From Microcaldota archaeon (GTDB lineage Archaea; Micrarchaeota; Micrarchaeia; Norongarragalinales; UBA97), in contig JACRGG010000036.1 in NCBI GenBank assembly GCA_016217775.1, positions 1 through 24,237 of the forward strand: a DNA stretch of 24,237 nt, read 5' to 3'. Below are positions 7,233 to 13,898 of the stretch, piece after piece. The position numbers and the translations under genes were made by a program. Position 1 is the stretch's first letter; every line of letters starts with the position of its first letter. The notes below the pieces were generated by a model that saw only the letters and a list, made by a program, of their open reading frames with translations, had not been told where the DNA came from and made no database searches.

Positions 7233-7315
7233 ATTATATAAACGTTTTGTTTTTCAGCCAGTGTAGTTAATTCTCAAGTATTTTGCATAGATTTAAACAA
7301 AACCATTTATATATA
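7233..7315 (+). promoter_or_regulatory. Two TATA-like boxes before the ACT-like gene
   Basis: ATTATATAAA at 7233-7242 and TTTATATATA at 7306-7315. The second is only about 17 nt from the ATG at 7327 but about 29 nt from an in-frame TTG at 7339. So either the first box is used with a 60-nt leader, or the true start is the TTG. Confidence 0.4.
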
Positions 7316-7326
7316 CTGTTTATCTA

Positions 7327-8052
7327 ATGTATTGCGGGTTGAATGAATTGTCTAAGGGAATATCAAGTGCAGTAAGGGTCTTGCTTGACGACGTGCCGTT
7401 TTTGAACCTTGGCGTGGACAAGGAGATAATCAACTACTCCGGCCTCGCGCGGATGCTCATTCCCAGAATCGAGTCGCAAGTCGGGTTCAAGGTCGGCGAG
7501 CACGCGGTGATTGCGGCAATCCGCCGCGAGATGAAAAAAACCCACGAGGAGTCCCCCAGTTTTCTTTCCTTAATCGCCCACGCCGCGATTTTCGTGCACA
7601 CGGGAATGTTCCGGATTGACTTGCAGAGGAATTCCCCGCAGCTAAGCGAGAAGCTGTGCGAATTGGAGAAGACGACCAACCAGGAGAAGGGCGAGCGGTT
7701 TTACCAAATCCAGCGCCGCACTGAAATCTCGGTCATCGCGCACAGGCGGTTTTTGGCGCAAATACTCAAGCTCATAGACAAGAAGGACGTGCAGAAAATC
7801 ACGGATAATCTGGCGATGATTTCAATCAAGGTCCCGCCGGATTTAATCGAGGTGCCGGGCGAGTTTTATTACTTCACAGGATTGTTCGCAAGGCGCAACA
7901 TTTCAATCTACGGGCTCATCCGCACGTTCAACTGGATTTCGTTTCTCGTAAGCGAGAGCCAAGCGCCGTTGGCGTACAAAAGAATCATATCCGCGCTCGA
8001 GCAAGTCAAGCAATTCAATTCCGTTATGGAAAAAACCAGCAAGCAAAAATAA
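7327..8052 (+). CDS. Protein with C-terminal ACT-like domain
   Basis: 241 residues. The C-terminal 70 or so residues look like the ACT domain of aspartokinases: an IEVPGEFY..TGLFARRNISIYGL helix region followed by a strand (WISFLVSE) and a helix (APLAYKRIISALEQV). The N-terminal 100 residues are helical and winged-helix-like (YSGLARMLIPRIESQV...AVIAAIRREM). A DNA-binding, ligand-responsive regulator is possible, but the pattern alone cannot prove it. The ATG at 7327 gives the longest form. TTG 7339 or 7348 fit the nearest TATA-like box better and would remove at most seven residues. The gene is 79 nt upstream of gatB, which has its own TATA-like element. Confidence 0.65.
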   Translation: MYCGLNELSKGISSAVRVLLDDVPFLNLGVDKEIINYSGLARMLIPRIESQVGFKVGEHAVIAAIRREMKKTHEESPSFLSLIAHAAIFVHTGMFRIDLQRNSPQLSEKLCELEKTTNQEKGERFYQIQRRTEISVIAHRRFLAQILKLIDKKDVQKITDNLAMISIKVPPDLIEVPGEFYYFTGLFARRNISIYGLIRTFNWISFLVSESQAPLAYKRIISALEQVKQFNSVMEKTSKQK

Positions 8053-8131
8053 GCAAGGCAATAGCCCGTAAAGCAAAAATAACTTAAACACTCCTGGCTA
8101 ATAAAATCACTATTCTCGAGGATTATTTTTT

Positions 8132-9559
8132 ATGGAACAAAAGCAAGTGGAGAAGCCGGCGCATTCGGGGCAGTCGGCGCAGTCCGGCCAGTCCGAGTCG
8201 GTAATCGGCCTCGAAGTCCACGTGCAGTTGGATGCGCAAAGCAAATTGTTCTGCCGATGCTCGACCGATTATAGGAACAACGCGCCGAATCATAACGTGT
8301 GCGTAACGTGCACGTCGCACCCGGGAGCAAAGCCGTGGGGGGTGAACGAGTCCGCCATCAAAAACGTCGTTAAAATCGCCCTCGCGCTAGGCTGCAAGCT
8401 TAAAGTAGGCGAGCCTATCTTCATACAGAGAAAACACTACTTCTACCCCGACTTGGCATCCGGCTACCAGCGTACTTCAAAGCCGTTTGCAACAGGCGGG
8501 GAATTACTCGGCGTGGGCATCACAGAAGTGCACTTGGAGGAGGACCCCGGGAATTACGAGTTGAAAAAAGGCTTGGTTGACTTTAACCGCTCGGGAATCC
8601 CGCTCATTGAGATAGTCACCGACCCCGATATGACTACGCCAAGCCAAGCGCGAGAGTTCTTGGAGGAAATCTCGGCAATCCTAGATTACCTCAATGCGGT
8701 AAGCAGCGAACCTGGCTCGATGCGAGTCGACGCCAATTTTTCGATTCGCGGCCACCCGCGCGCCGAGGTAAAAAACATCAATTCGTTCAAAGGGGTTTAC
8801 ACCGCGCTGACGTTCGAGCACTCGAGGCATTTGAATATGATTAAGAACAACCTCCCGCTGTTTTTGGAAACAAGGCATTTTGACGAAGCCAAGGGCTCCA
8901 CCATAACCCTGCGCCGCAAGGAAACGGTTGACGACTACCGTTATTTTCCCGACCCCGACGTTCCGCCGATAGTCTTGACGAAAGAGTTCATTGACGCGGT
9001 TAGAAAAGAATTGCCTGAGCTCCCAAGAGAAAAGCGCGAGCGGTTCGTCAAATCCTACAAGATTTTGCCAGAAGAGGCTTTCGCGATTTGCCTGGAGAAA
9101 TTACTTGCCGACGCTTTCGAAAAAGTCGGCAAGAAGATAAAGCCGCAACTTGCCGCGGGGTTTTTCCGCGGAGTGCTGCGAAAGCAGTTGAACTACCGCA
9201 CGCTATCGTTTAGGGACTCGCAGTTGACTCCCGATGTTTTGGTTGAATTGCTGTCATTGGTTGAAGGCAATCAAGTTACAGAGAAGGTGGGAGAGCAGTT
9301 GCTGATTGCAGTGTTGGAAAAGAAAGCGTCTTCGCCTAAAAAATTCGCGCAAGAACACGGCTTGATTGGCGTTGCGGACAAAAGCGAGCTCGAGCCGATT
9401 GTGGACAAGGTGATTGCCGTCAATCCCAAGCCTGTGAAAGACTTTTTAGCGGGCGAAGGGAAGGCGCTTCATTTTCTTGCGGGAATCGTAATGAAGCAAA
9501 CCCACGGCAAGGCCGACCCGGCTCAAGTCCAGGCAATGCTGAAAAAGAAAATCAAGTAG
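8132..9559 (+). CDS. gatB: Asp/Glu-tRNA amidotransferase subunit B (GatB)
   Basis: 475 residues, the full length for GatB. Hallmarks: IGLEVHVQLDAQSKLFCRC, four zinc-type cysteines (C41, C43, C57, C60), YFYPDLASGYQ, VHLEEDPGNYEL, LVDFNRSGIPLIEIVTDPD, GSMRVDANFSIRG and DDYRYFPDPD. A C-terminal YqeY-like tRNA-binding domain fills about the last 150 residues. GatB is the kinase subunit that activates the side-chain carboxylate of mischarged Asp-tRNA(Asn) or Glu-tRNA(Gln), with the GatA subunit releasing ammonia. The wording IGLEVHVQL separates it from the related archaeal GatE. gatA and gatC are not in the window. The first 24 residues are a Gln/Ser/Gly-rich extension (HSGQSAQSGQS) that is not part of the conserved core. 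A GAGG lies upstream of the ATG. Confidence 0.96.
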   Translation: MEQKQVEKPAHSGQSAQSGQSESVIGLEVHVQLDAQSKLFCRCSTDYRNNAPNHNVCVTCTSHPGAKPWGVNESAIKNVVKIALALGCKLKVGEPIFIQRKHYFYPDLASGYQRTSKPFATGGELLGVGITEVHLEEDPGNYELKKGLVDFNRSGIPLIEIVTDPDMTTPSQAREFLEEISAILDYLNAVSSEPGSMRVDANFSIRGHPRAEVKNINSFKGVYTALTFEHSRHLNMIKNNLPLFLETRHFDEAKGSTITLRRKETVDDYRYFPDPDVPPIVLTKEFIDAVRKELPELPREKRERFVKSYKILPEEAFAICLEKLLADAFEKVGKKIKPQLAAGFFRGVLRKQLNYRTLSFRDSQLTPDVLVELLSLVEGNQVTEKVGEQLLIAVLEKKASSPKKFAQEHGLIGVADKSELEPIVDKVIAVNPKPVKDFLAGEGKALHFLAGIVMKQTHGKADPAQVQAMLKKKIK

Positions 9560-9607
9560 TTATTGTTTGCTTGTTTTTTGCCTATTGCTTATTCTCTACC
9601 AATACCC

Positions 9608-9616
9608 TTAAATATA
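9608..9616 (+). promoter_or_regulatory. TATA-like box for vapBC
   Basis: TTAAATATA, centred about 25 nt before the ATG at 9637, gives a leaderless start for vapB. This supports ATG 9637 over an upstream in-frame ATG at 9571, which would place the box inside the coding region. Confidence 0.5.
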
Positions 9617-9636
9617 TCTTTGTTATCTTTGTTATC

Positions 9637-9906
9637 ATGGTTGACGTGTTTATCCGCAATGTTGACGAAAAAATCTACCAAAGGTTTAAATCCCGCGCCG
9701 CGCAGGAGGGACTTGGCTTGGGCGAGGCTTTCGGCCAAATAGTCGAGAAGGGCACTTTCGAGAAGAAAGGCGCTGCCGGCTGGCTGGCCCTTCCTAAATT
9801 AAAGCTTGGAAAATATGCGAGCAGGAAAATTGATGAAATAGTCGGGGAAGAGATGCTGGATGATTATAATAGATACAAGCGTTCTGGTAGCAAGCGTAAA
9901 CGCTGA
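9637..9906 (+). CDS. vapB: Antitoxin of a VapBC-type pair (ribbon-helix-helix)
   Basis: 89 residues. The N-terminus MVDVFIRNVDEKIYQRFKSR, with an AAQEGLGLGEA helix, is the ribbon-helix-helix pattern of FitA/VapB antitoxins, which bind the operator as dimers. The basic, hydrophilic C-terminus (RYKRSGSKRKR) would be the part that wraps the toxin. Antitoxins of this type repress their own promoter together with the toxin. The start is fixed by the promoter spacing. Its last 47 nt overlap the start of vapC, so the two are translated in linked fashion. An upstream AT-rich stretch holds only the promoter. Confidence 0.85.
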   Translation: MVDVFIRNVDEKIYQRFKSRAAQEGLGLGEAFGQIVEKGTFEKKGAAGWLALPKLKLGKYASRKIDEIVGEEMLDDYNRYKRSGSKRKR

Positions 9907-10228
9907 TGAGGACGACTATGAAGAGGCTGTAGGGAAGCTAAATGCCGCCACCTCGTCTGGAGAATCCCAATTCATTACTTACGGGGTATTAGTGGAGCTG
10001 GCTGGCGTATTGTCTAGAAAAAACGGCAAGGAGTTTGCCGCAGAATATGTTCAAAAAGTTTTTGAAAACTTCAGTATCCTGCCTGCATCCGACATCGGCC
10101 AAACAATCGAGTTTTTTCAATCAAGCTATAGAAAACTCAGCCTAGTGGACTGCGAGGTAATCCTCGCCTCAAGGCAACACGCAGCCAGCGTATTATCGTT
10201 GGACAAAGAACTGCTTAAGGCGCTTTAA
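9860..10228 (+). CDS. vapC: PIN-domain ribonuclease toxin VapC
   Basis: 122 residues covering a whole PIN domain. The four acidic residues expected at the metal site are visible: D5 in IIIDTSVLVA, E46 in LVELAGVL, D97 in LSLVDCEVILAS and D115 in VLSLDKELL. VapC toxins cut tRNA or rRNA when freed from VapB. Because D5 needs the ATG at 9860, the 47-nt overlap with vapB is forced rather than an artefact of start choice. The 3' end overlaps the convergent gene at 10215 by 14 nt. The cleavage target cannot be predicted. Confidence 0.9.
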   Translation: MIIIDTSVLVASVNADEDDYEEAVGKLNAATSSGESQFITYGVLVELAGVLSRKNGKEFAAEYVQKVFENFSILPASDIGQTIEFFQSSYRKLSLVDCEVILASRQHAASVLSLDKELLKAL

Positions 10229-10757
10229 CTCTCGTTTTTTTCCTGCTTAATTCGATTCCTTTTTCCAGCCTTTTAATCCACTCTCTTATTGGAACTGCAG
10301 TTCGTATGGGCGACCCGACTTTTTCGAGCTGTTTTTTTCTCCGTTCATTTGGGCTTATGCCCGTGCTCGCGTGCGTTATTCCAAAACGCGGGTTTCTTAA
10401 AAAGTGCTTGAGGCACTCTCGCTCAAGAAAATAGCCCAGTCCGGGCAAGAACCTCTTCTCCCTGGGCAGCCAGGATAAGTTTCCCTTTGGACGATATATG
10501 ACGCTGCTGGCAATATGACCGTCGTAAACAATGTAGTTTATCAATCCGTTCATTACCTGTTTTTCACCATCGCCAAATAATTGCCTTATTTCCTCGGCGA
10601 ATTTCTCCGGAACCCTTTTTGTCCCAACCAGCGAAAGCCCAACATTGTCTTCCTGAATTTTTTTTTCAAAAAACTGTTTTCTTCCAGTAAAGAGCGTAAA
10701 CGCGTGGCTATTGTTTCCGGCAGCGTGGTAAACCCCGAAATGCAGTGCCGGCTTCAT
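10215..10757 (-). CDS. Unrecognised protein (possible acyltransferase-like fold)
   Basis: 180 residues. The C-terminal half (PGLGYFLERECLKHFLRN, then GITHASTGISPNERRKKQLEKVG) resembles the end of some GNAT-like proteins, in which a helix is followed by a strand and then a basic R-R-K-K-Q-L stretch, but the acetyl-CoA-binding loop is not clear. The N-terminal half has many strands (SSVIYRPKGNLSW). It starts 8 nt after the broken methyltransferase gene on the same strand and is probably part of the nurA operon. It is tail to tail with vapC, overlapping by 14 nt. No function is claimed. Confidence 0.55.
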   Translation of the reverse strand: MKPALHFGVYHAAGNNSHAFTLFTGRKQFFEKKIQEDNVGLSLVGTKRVPEKFAEEIRQLFGDGEKQVMNGLINYIVYDGHIASSVIYRPKGNLSWLPREKRFLPGLGYFLERECLKHFLRNPRFGITHASTGISPNERRKKQLEKVGSPIRTAVPIREWIKRLEKGIELSRKKTRVKAP

Positions 10758-10764
10758 TTCTTTT

Positions 10765-11398
10765 TCACCTACTTTTTGTCATTTTTCTAGCTAGAATAAA
10801 CACTTTGTTGTAATTGAACTCGTTTTTTCTTGGCGGTCGCTTGGTTGCCTTGATTATCTTAAAGCCGCGGTTTCTTAGTTTTTCTTTAAGCTCGCGTATT
10901 GTAAAAAAGTCTAGGAAAATCTTTTTTCCAGGCAAAAAGGGTTCTTCAACAAACTTTTCTCCAACTCCCTCCTGGGTTGAAATAAGGACCACTCCGTTTT
11001 TTGAAAGCAGTTTGCTGAATTTATCCAGTATTTTGTCCACTTGGTTTTTTTGGAACGTGAATCAGCGAGTAGAACGCGATTATTCCATCAAAACTTTGGC
11101 TTGGAAAACTGATTTTTCGAATATCTTTGACCAAAAACTTTCATTTTGGGTGCGTTTTTTTGGCGACTTTAATCATTTCTTTTGACAAGTCAATTCCAAC
11201 GTATTTTGCCTTGCTTTTTTCAAACCAGTCAAAGTAATCGCAGTTTCCGCATCCTACGTCCAATACCCTTTTCTTTTTTGCAAGCAGCTTGATGAATTGC
11301 TTCACTAAATTAGCTTCCTTTGGCTTTGGTTTAAACGACTCCGCATATTTTGATGCAATCTTGTCGTAAATTCCAACTGCCTGCATTGACTTATCCAT
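10765..11398 (-). pseudogene. Class I SAM-dependent methyltransferase, broken by a stop and a frameshift
   Basis: The N-terminal piece (11141-11398, 85 residues) holds motif I (VLDVGCGNCDY) and the acidic post-I motif (YVGIDLS). It ends at a TGA (11141-11143) in frame with more methyltransferase sequence (KFLVKDIRKISFPSQSFDGI, then IAFYSLIHVP). A second lesion follows: a T7 run at 11045-11051 shifts the frame, and removing one base restores the join to the C-terminal piece (10765-11040, VDKILDKFSKLLSKNGVVLI and onward). Repaired, the protein would be about 210 residues, a normal size. The start ATG 11398 lies 4 nt after the nurA stop, so it sits in that operon. It could be a decaying gene or two assembly errors. 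The target of the methyltransferase is unknown. Confidence 0.8.
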
Positions 11399-11402
11399 TA
11401 GT

Positions 11403-12446
11403 TCACCTAAACGGCCTGTTGTTTCGCCTTAAAGTCAAGTTCGCGCTCGGCAACCGCGAGAACAACTCGTGGCAAGCGAACTCCATTTCCTTCGGGTCCA
11501 AAGTCGCCCGCAAGTCCGCCTCGATTAAAACCGCGGGGTAGCCGTAAGCGCGGTGAGTCTTAGAGAGCGAGTAAACCAAATTAATTCCAGCCTCGCTTTG
11601 TTCCTGGCCCACGTTTAGAAAATCTATCCGCAATGGCCGATCGAACTCTACTGCGCGAATGTACGTGGTATTGATTTTCCCGCCCCACTCCCCCAAGTCC
11701 TTTACCGCCAGCTCGCTTTGCGAGTATTTCAAAAAACTCGTCCGCTCGCCGACTTTCAATAAATGCGCGAGGAAGCTCGAGTCGTTCGAGTAATTCAATG
11801 CGCGAAAGAATTCTTTCTCCAACTCCGCGTTTTCCTTCAAGTTCTCCAAAAAATTTCTTCCCTTGGAATCCTTGATTACTCCCGCGAGAAAACAATTTTG
11901 TTTCGCGCACGAATCGTACAATTGCTTGAACTTAGCGATTACCCGCTCGTAAGTGTCGTAAAGCGAGCTTTCCTTGTTCGGCTTGTCCGCCGGGTGCGGC
12001 ACTATGCTCCCGTCGAGGAACAACGCGTTTGGAGAAAACTTTTCCACGCAATCAATCGCGCAATCCAACTCGCTTTCAACGCGTGTGAGGTTCTTGAACC
12101 AATTAAACTCGTGGGACGCTAAAGCGTGCATATTCTTTATTTGCGGCTGCGGAAACGCGCTCGGGTAATACTCGTGCTTTTCTTTTTTCCCCGCCTTGTA
12201 ATCAAAGCAAGCCCCCGCGCTTCTAACCAGCAATAAGTCAACAAAGTGGAGTTCCTCGCCTAAAATCCCGCCGTCAACAGCGCAAACCCTTCCCTCAACT
12301 TTTACTTCAGTAAGCAAGTTCACGATTTTCTGCTCGAGAAAGCTTCTTGAAACGGTTTGAACCCCGCGCGCCTTGGCCGCGGCTTGGCTGCGCTGCGCCT
12401 CGAGGGACTTTAATTCCTCGATGACTTTGTCAAAGCTTTGGTCCAT
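11403..12446 (-). CDS. nurA: NurA 5'-3' nuclease
   Basis: 347 residues. The metal-site aspartates fall in VCAVDGGILGEEL (D58) and ALFLDGSIVP (D145), with LAGVIKDSKGRNF and a C-terminal YPAVLIEADLRA-type motif, as in NurA. NurA works with the HerA helicase and Mre11-Rad50 to resect DNA ends. herA is not here; rad50 is about 1.5 kb away but on the other strand with pth2 and ilvE between. Start: ATG 12446, which is about 28 nt from the TATA-like TTTATAAA at 12471-12478. A start at 12488 would put that box inside the gene. The broken methyltransferase and an unrecognised gene follow on the same strand. Confidence 0.9.
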   Translation of the reverse strand: MDQSFDKVIEELKSLEAQRSQAAAKARGVQTVSRSFLEQKIVNLLTEVKVEGRVCAVDGGILGEELHFVDLLLVRSAGACFDYKAGKKEKHEYYPSAFPQPQIKNMHALASHEFNWFKNLTRVESELDCAIDCVEKFSPNALFLDGSIVPHPADKPNKESSLYDTYERVIAKFKQLYDSCAKQNCFLAGVIKDSKGRNFLENLKENAELEKEFFRALNYSNDSSFLAHLLKVGERTSFLKYSQSELAVKDLGEWGGKINTTYIRAVEFDRPLRIDFLNVGQEQSEAGINLVYSLSKTHRAYGYPAVLIEADLRATLDPKEMEFACHELFSRLPSANLTLRRNNRPFR

Positions 12447-12470
12447 CAAGGTAGAACAAGTGAGACTTGG

Positions 12471-12478
12471 TTTATAAA
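12471..12478. promoter_or_regulatory. Palindromic TATA box shared by nurA and pth2
   Basis: TTTATAAA lies in the 71-bp space between nurA (minus, ATG 12446) and pth2 (plus, ATG 12518). Being its own reverse complement, it can be read both ways. It is about 28 nt from the nurA ATG, giving a leaderless mRNA. In the other direction it gives a transcript with a short leader containing GAGGT (12503-12507) before pth2. No second TATA-like box is seen in the gap. Confidence 0.5.
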
Positions 12479-12517
12479 TTCTCGTCAAGTATTAATCCAT
12501 TAGAGGTTTCTCCGTTT

Positions 12518-12865
12518 ATGAAGCAAGTGATAGTCTTAAGAAAAGACTTGGATATGGGCAAAGGAAAGCTAGTCGCGCAAGGCGCTCACGCGAGCATCGA
12601 GTCGTTTCTCCAAGCGTTCCAGAAAAAACAGGATTGGGTAGCCGAGTGGTTCTTCCAAGGCCAAACCAAGGTCTGCCTGAAAGTAGACAATGAAAAAGAA
12701 CTCTTTTCTGTGTTCAGCGCCGCGCAGAAAAAAAAGCTTCCCTGCTCGTTGATTCACGACGCGGGCAGGACTCAAATCAAGGCGGGAAGCGCAACCGCAG
12801 TTGCAATCGGCCCAGCGCCAGACGACAAAATCGATGAAATAACTGGAAAACTAAAATTGTTGTAA
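12518..12865 (+). CDS. pth2: Peptidyl-tRNA hydrolase, Pth2 family
   Basis: 115 residues, the normal Pth2 length. Signatures: VIVLRKDLDMGKGKLVAQGA, HAS, then DAGRTQIKAGSAT (81-93) and AIGP (96-99). The enzyme frees tRNA from peptidyl-tRNA that drops off ribosomes; this is the archaeal/eukaryotic type, unrelated in fold to bacterial Pth. Start: ATG 12518, with GAGGT about 11 nt upstream. The longer in-frame form from 12467 would begin in the promoter. It is convergent with ilvE, whose stop is 32 nt away. Confidence 0.95.
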   Translation: MKQVIVLRKDLDMGKGKLVAQGAHASIESFLQAFQKKQDWVAEWFFQGQTKVCLKVDNEKELFSVFSAAQKKKLPCSLIHDAGRTQIKAGSATAVAIGPAPDDKIDEITGKLKLL

Positions 12866-12897
12866 AAACCTTTTCTCAATTGCAATAATTACTTCAC

Positions 12898-13809
12898 TTA
12901 ACTCAGCCACTTGTCGTATTTCTTGTCTTCGCCTTTAACGATTTGAAAAAACTTTTCTTGAAGCTTCTTTGTTATTGGCCCGCGCTTGCCGCTTCCAATA
13001 ATTTTCTTGTCAACAGAGCGGATTGGAGTGACTTCAGCCGCCGTTCCGGTGAAAAACAATTCGTCGGCATCAAACAATTCATCGCGCTCAATCGGCCGCT
13101 CAACCACTTTAATCCCAAACTCCTTAGCGATTTGAATAATGCTGTCTCGGGTTATTCCCTTTAAGATTCCCTCCCCAACGCTTGGAGTAACCAACTCGCT
13201 GTTTTTCACCAAGAAAATGTTTTCCCCCGGGCCTTCAGCAACCCGCCCCTCAATATTAAGCATAATAGCTTCGTCAAAGCCGTTGTTGACCGCATCCAAT
13301 TTTCCCAAAATCGAGTTCGCGTAATTCCCAGAGCACTTGGCTTGCATTGGGAGAGTGCTTGAGTGAATCCTCCTCCACTTGGAAATCTTCGCGTTGATTC
13401 CCTTCTCGAGTCCCTCTTCCCCCAAGTAAGTCCCCCAAGGCCAGCAAGCAATCAGCGCTTCTACTTTAGCTCCTTTAGGGTTTAATCCCATATGGCCGTA
13501 GCCGTAGAAAACAAGCGGGCGGATGTAGCACGCGTCAACCTTGTTTTCCTTAATCAACTCAAGCGTTGCGGCCTCAAATTCCTTGGCAGTGTACGGAGAA
13601 GGGATTTCGTAGGACTCGCAGCTTTTAATCAACCGCGCCATATGCTCCTGCAAGCGAAACACCGCGGGGCCTTTGCTCGTCTTGTAGCACCGTATTCCCT
13701 CGAAAACGCCGCTCCCGTAGTGAAGCGAGTGGTTTAGCGCGTGGATTGTAGCGTCCTTCCACGCAACGTTTTTTCCGTTGAACCAAATGAACTTAGTTTC
13801 GCTAATCAA
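12898..13809 (-). CDS. ilvE: Branched-chain amino acid aminotransferase
   Basis: 303 residues, the typical length of class IV PLP aminotransferases. Motifs: WFNGKNVAWKDATIHAL, LHYGSGVFEGIR, RPLVFYGYGHMGLNP, the PLP lysine K158 in QAKCSGNYANSILGK, VAEGPGENIFLV, GITRDSIIQIAKEFGI and FTGTAAEVTPIRSVD. These best fit IlvE rather than D-amino acid aminotransferase or ADC lyase. IlvE transfers amino groups between glutamate and the branched-chain 2-oxo acids. It is the only amino-acid metabolism gene in the window. The start is TTG at 13809 with GGGGGAT a few bases upstream; the family N-terminus begins at this point. It is divergent from rad50. Confidence 0.93.
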   Translation of the reverse strand: MISETKFIWFNGKNVAWKDATIHALNHSLHYGSGVFEGIRCYKTSKGPAVFRLQEHMARLIKSCESYEIPSPYTAKEFEAATLELIKENKVDACYIRPLVFYGYGHMGLNPKGAKVEALIACWPWGTYLGEEGLEKGINAKISKWRRIHSSTLPMQAKCSGNYANSILGKLDAVNNGFDEAIMLNIEGRVAEGPGENIFLVKNSELVTPSVGEGILKGITRDSIIQIAKEFGIKVVERPIERDELFDADELFFTGTAAEVTPIRSVDKKIIGSGKRGPITKKLQEKFFQIVKGEDKKYDKWLS

Positions 13810-13866
13810 GTCAATCCCCCTTCGCTGTTGCCGCGCGCAGGAAAGTATTGTTATAGAATGGGATTA

Positions 13867-13874
13867 TTAATTAA
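13867..13874 (+). promoter_or_regulatory. TATA-like box for rad50
   Basis: TTAATTAA, centred about 28 nt before the rad50 ATG at 13899, giving a leaderless or nearly leaderless transcript. It lies in the 89-bp gap between the divergent ilvE and rad50. Confidence 0.4.
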
Positions 13875-13898
13875 GGTTTTTCAATAACTTGTTTAACT

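Noticed and set aside
11141..11143. TGA as a recoded sense codon in the methyltransferase
   Set aside because: TGA ends several intact genes in this window, and a second frameshift lesion in the same gene favours decay or error.
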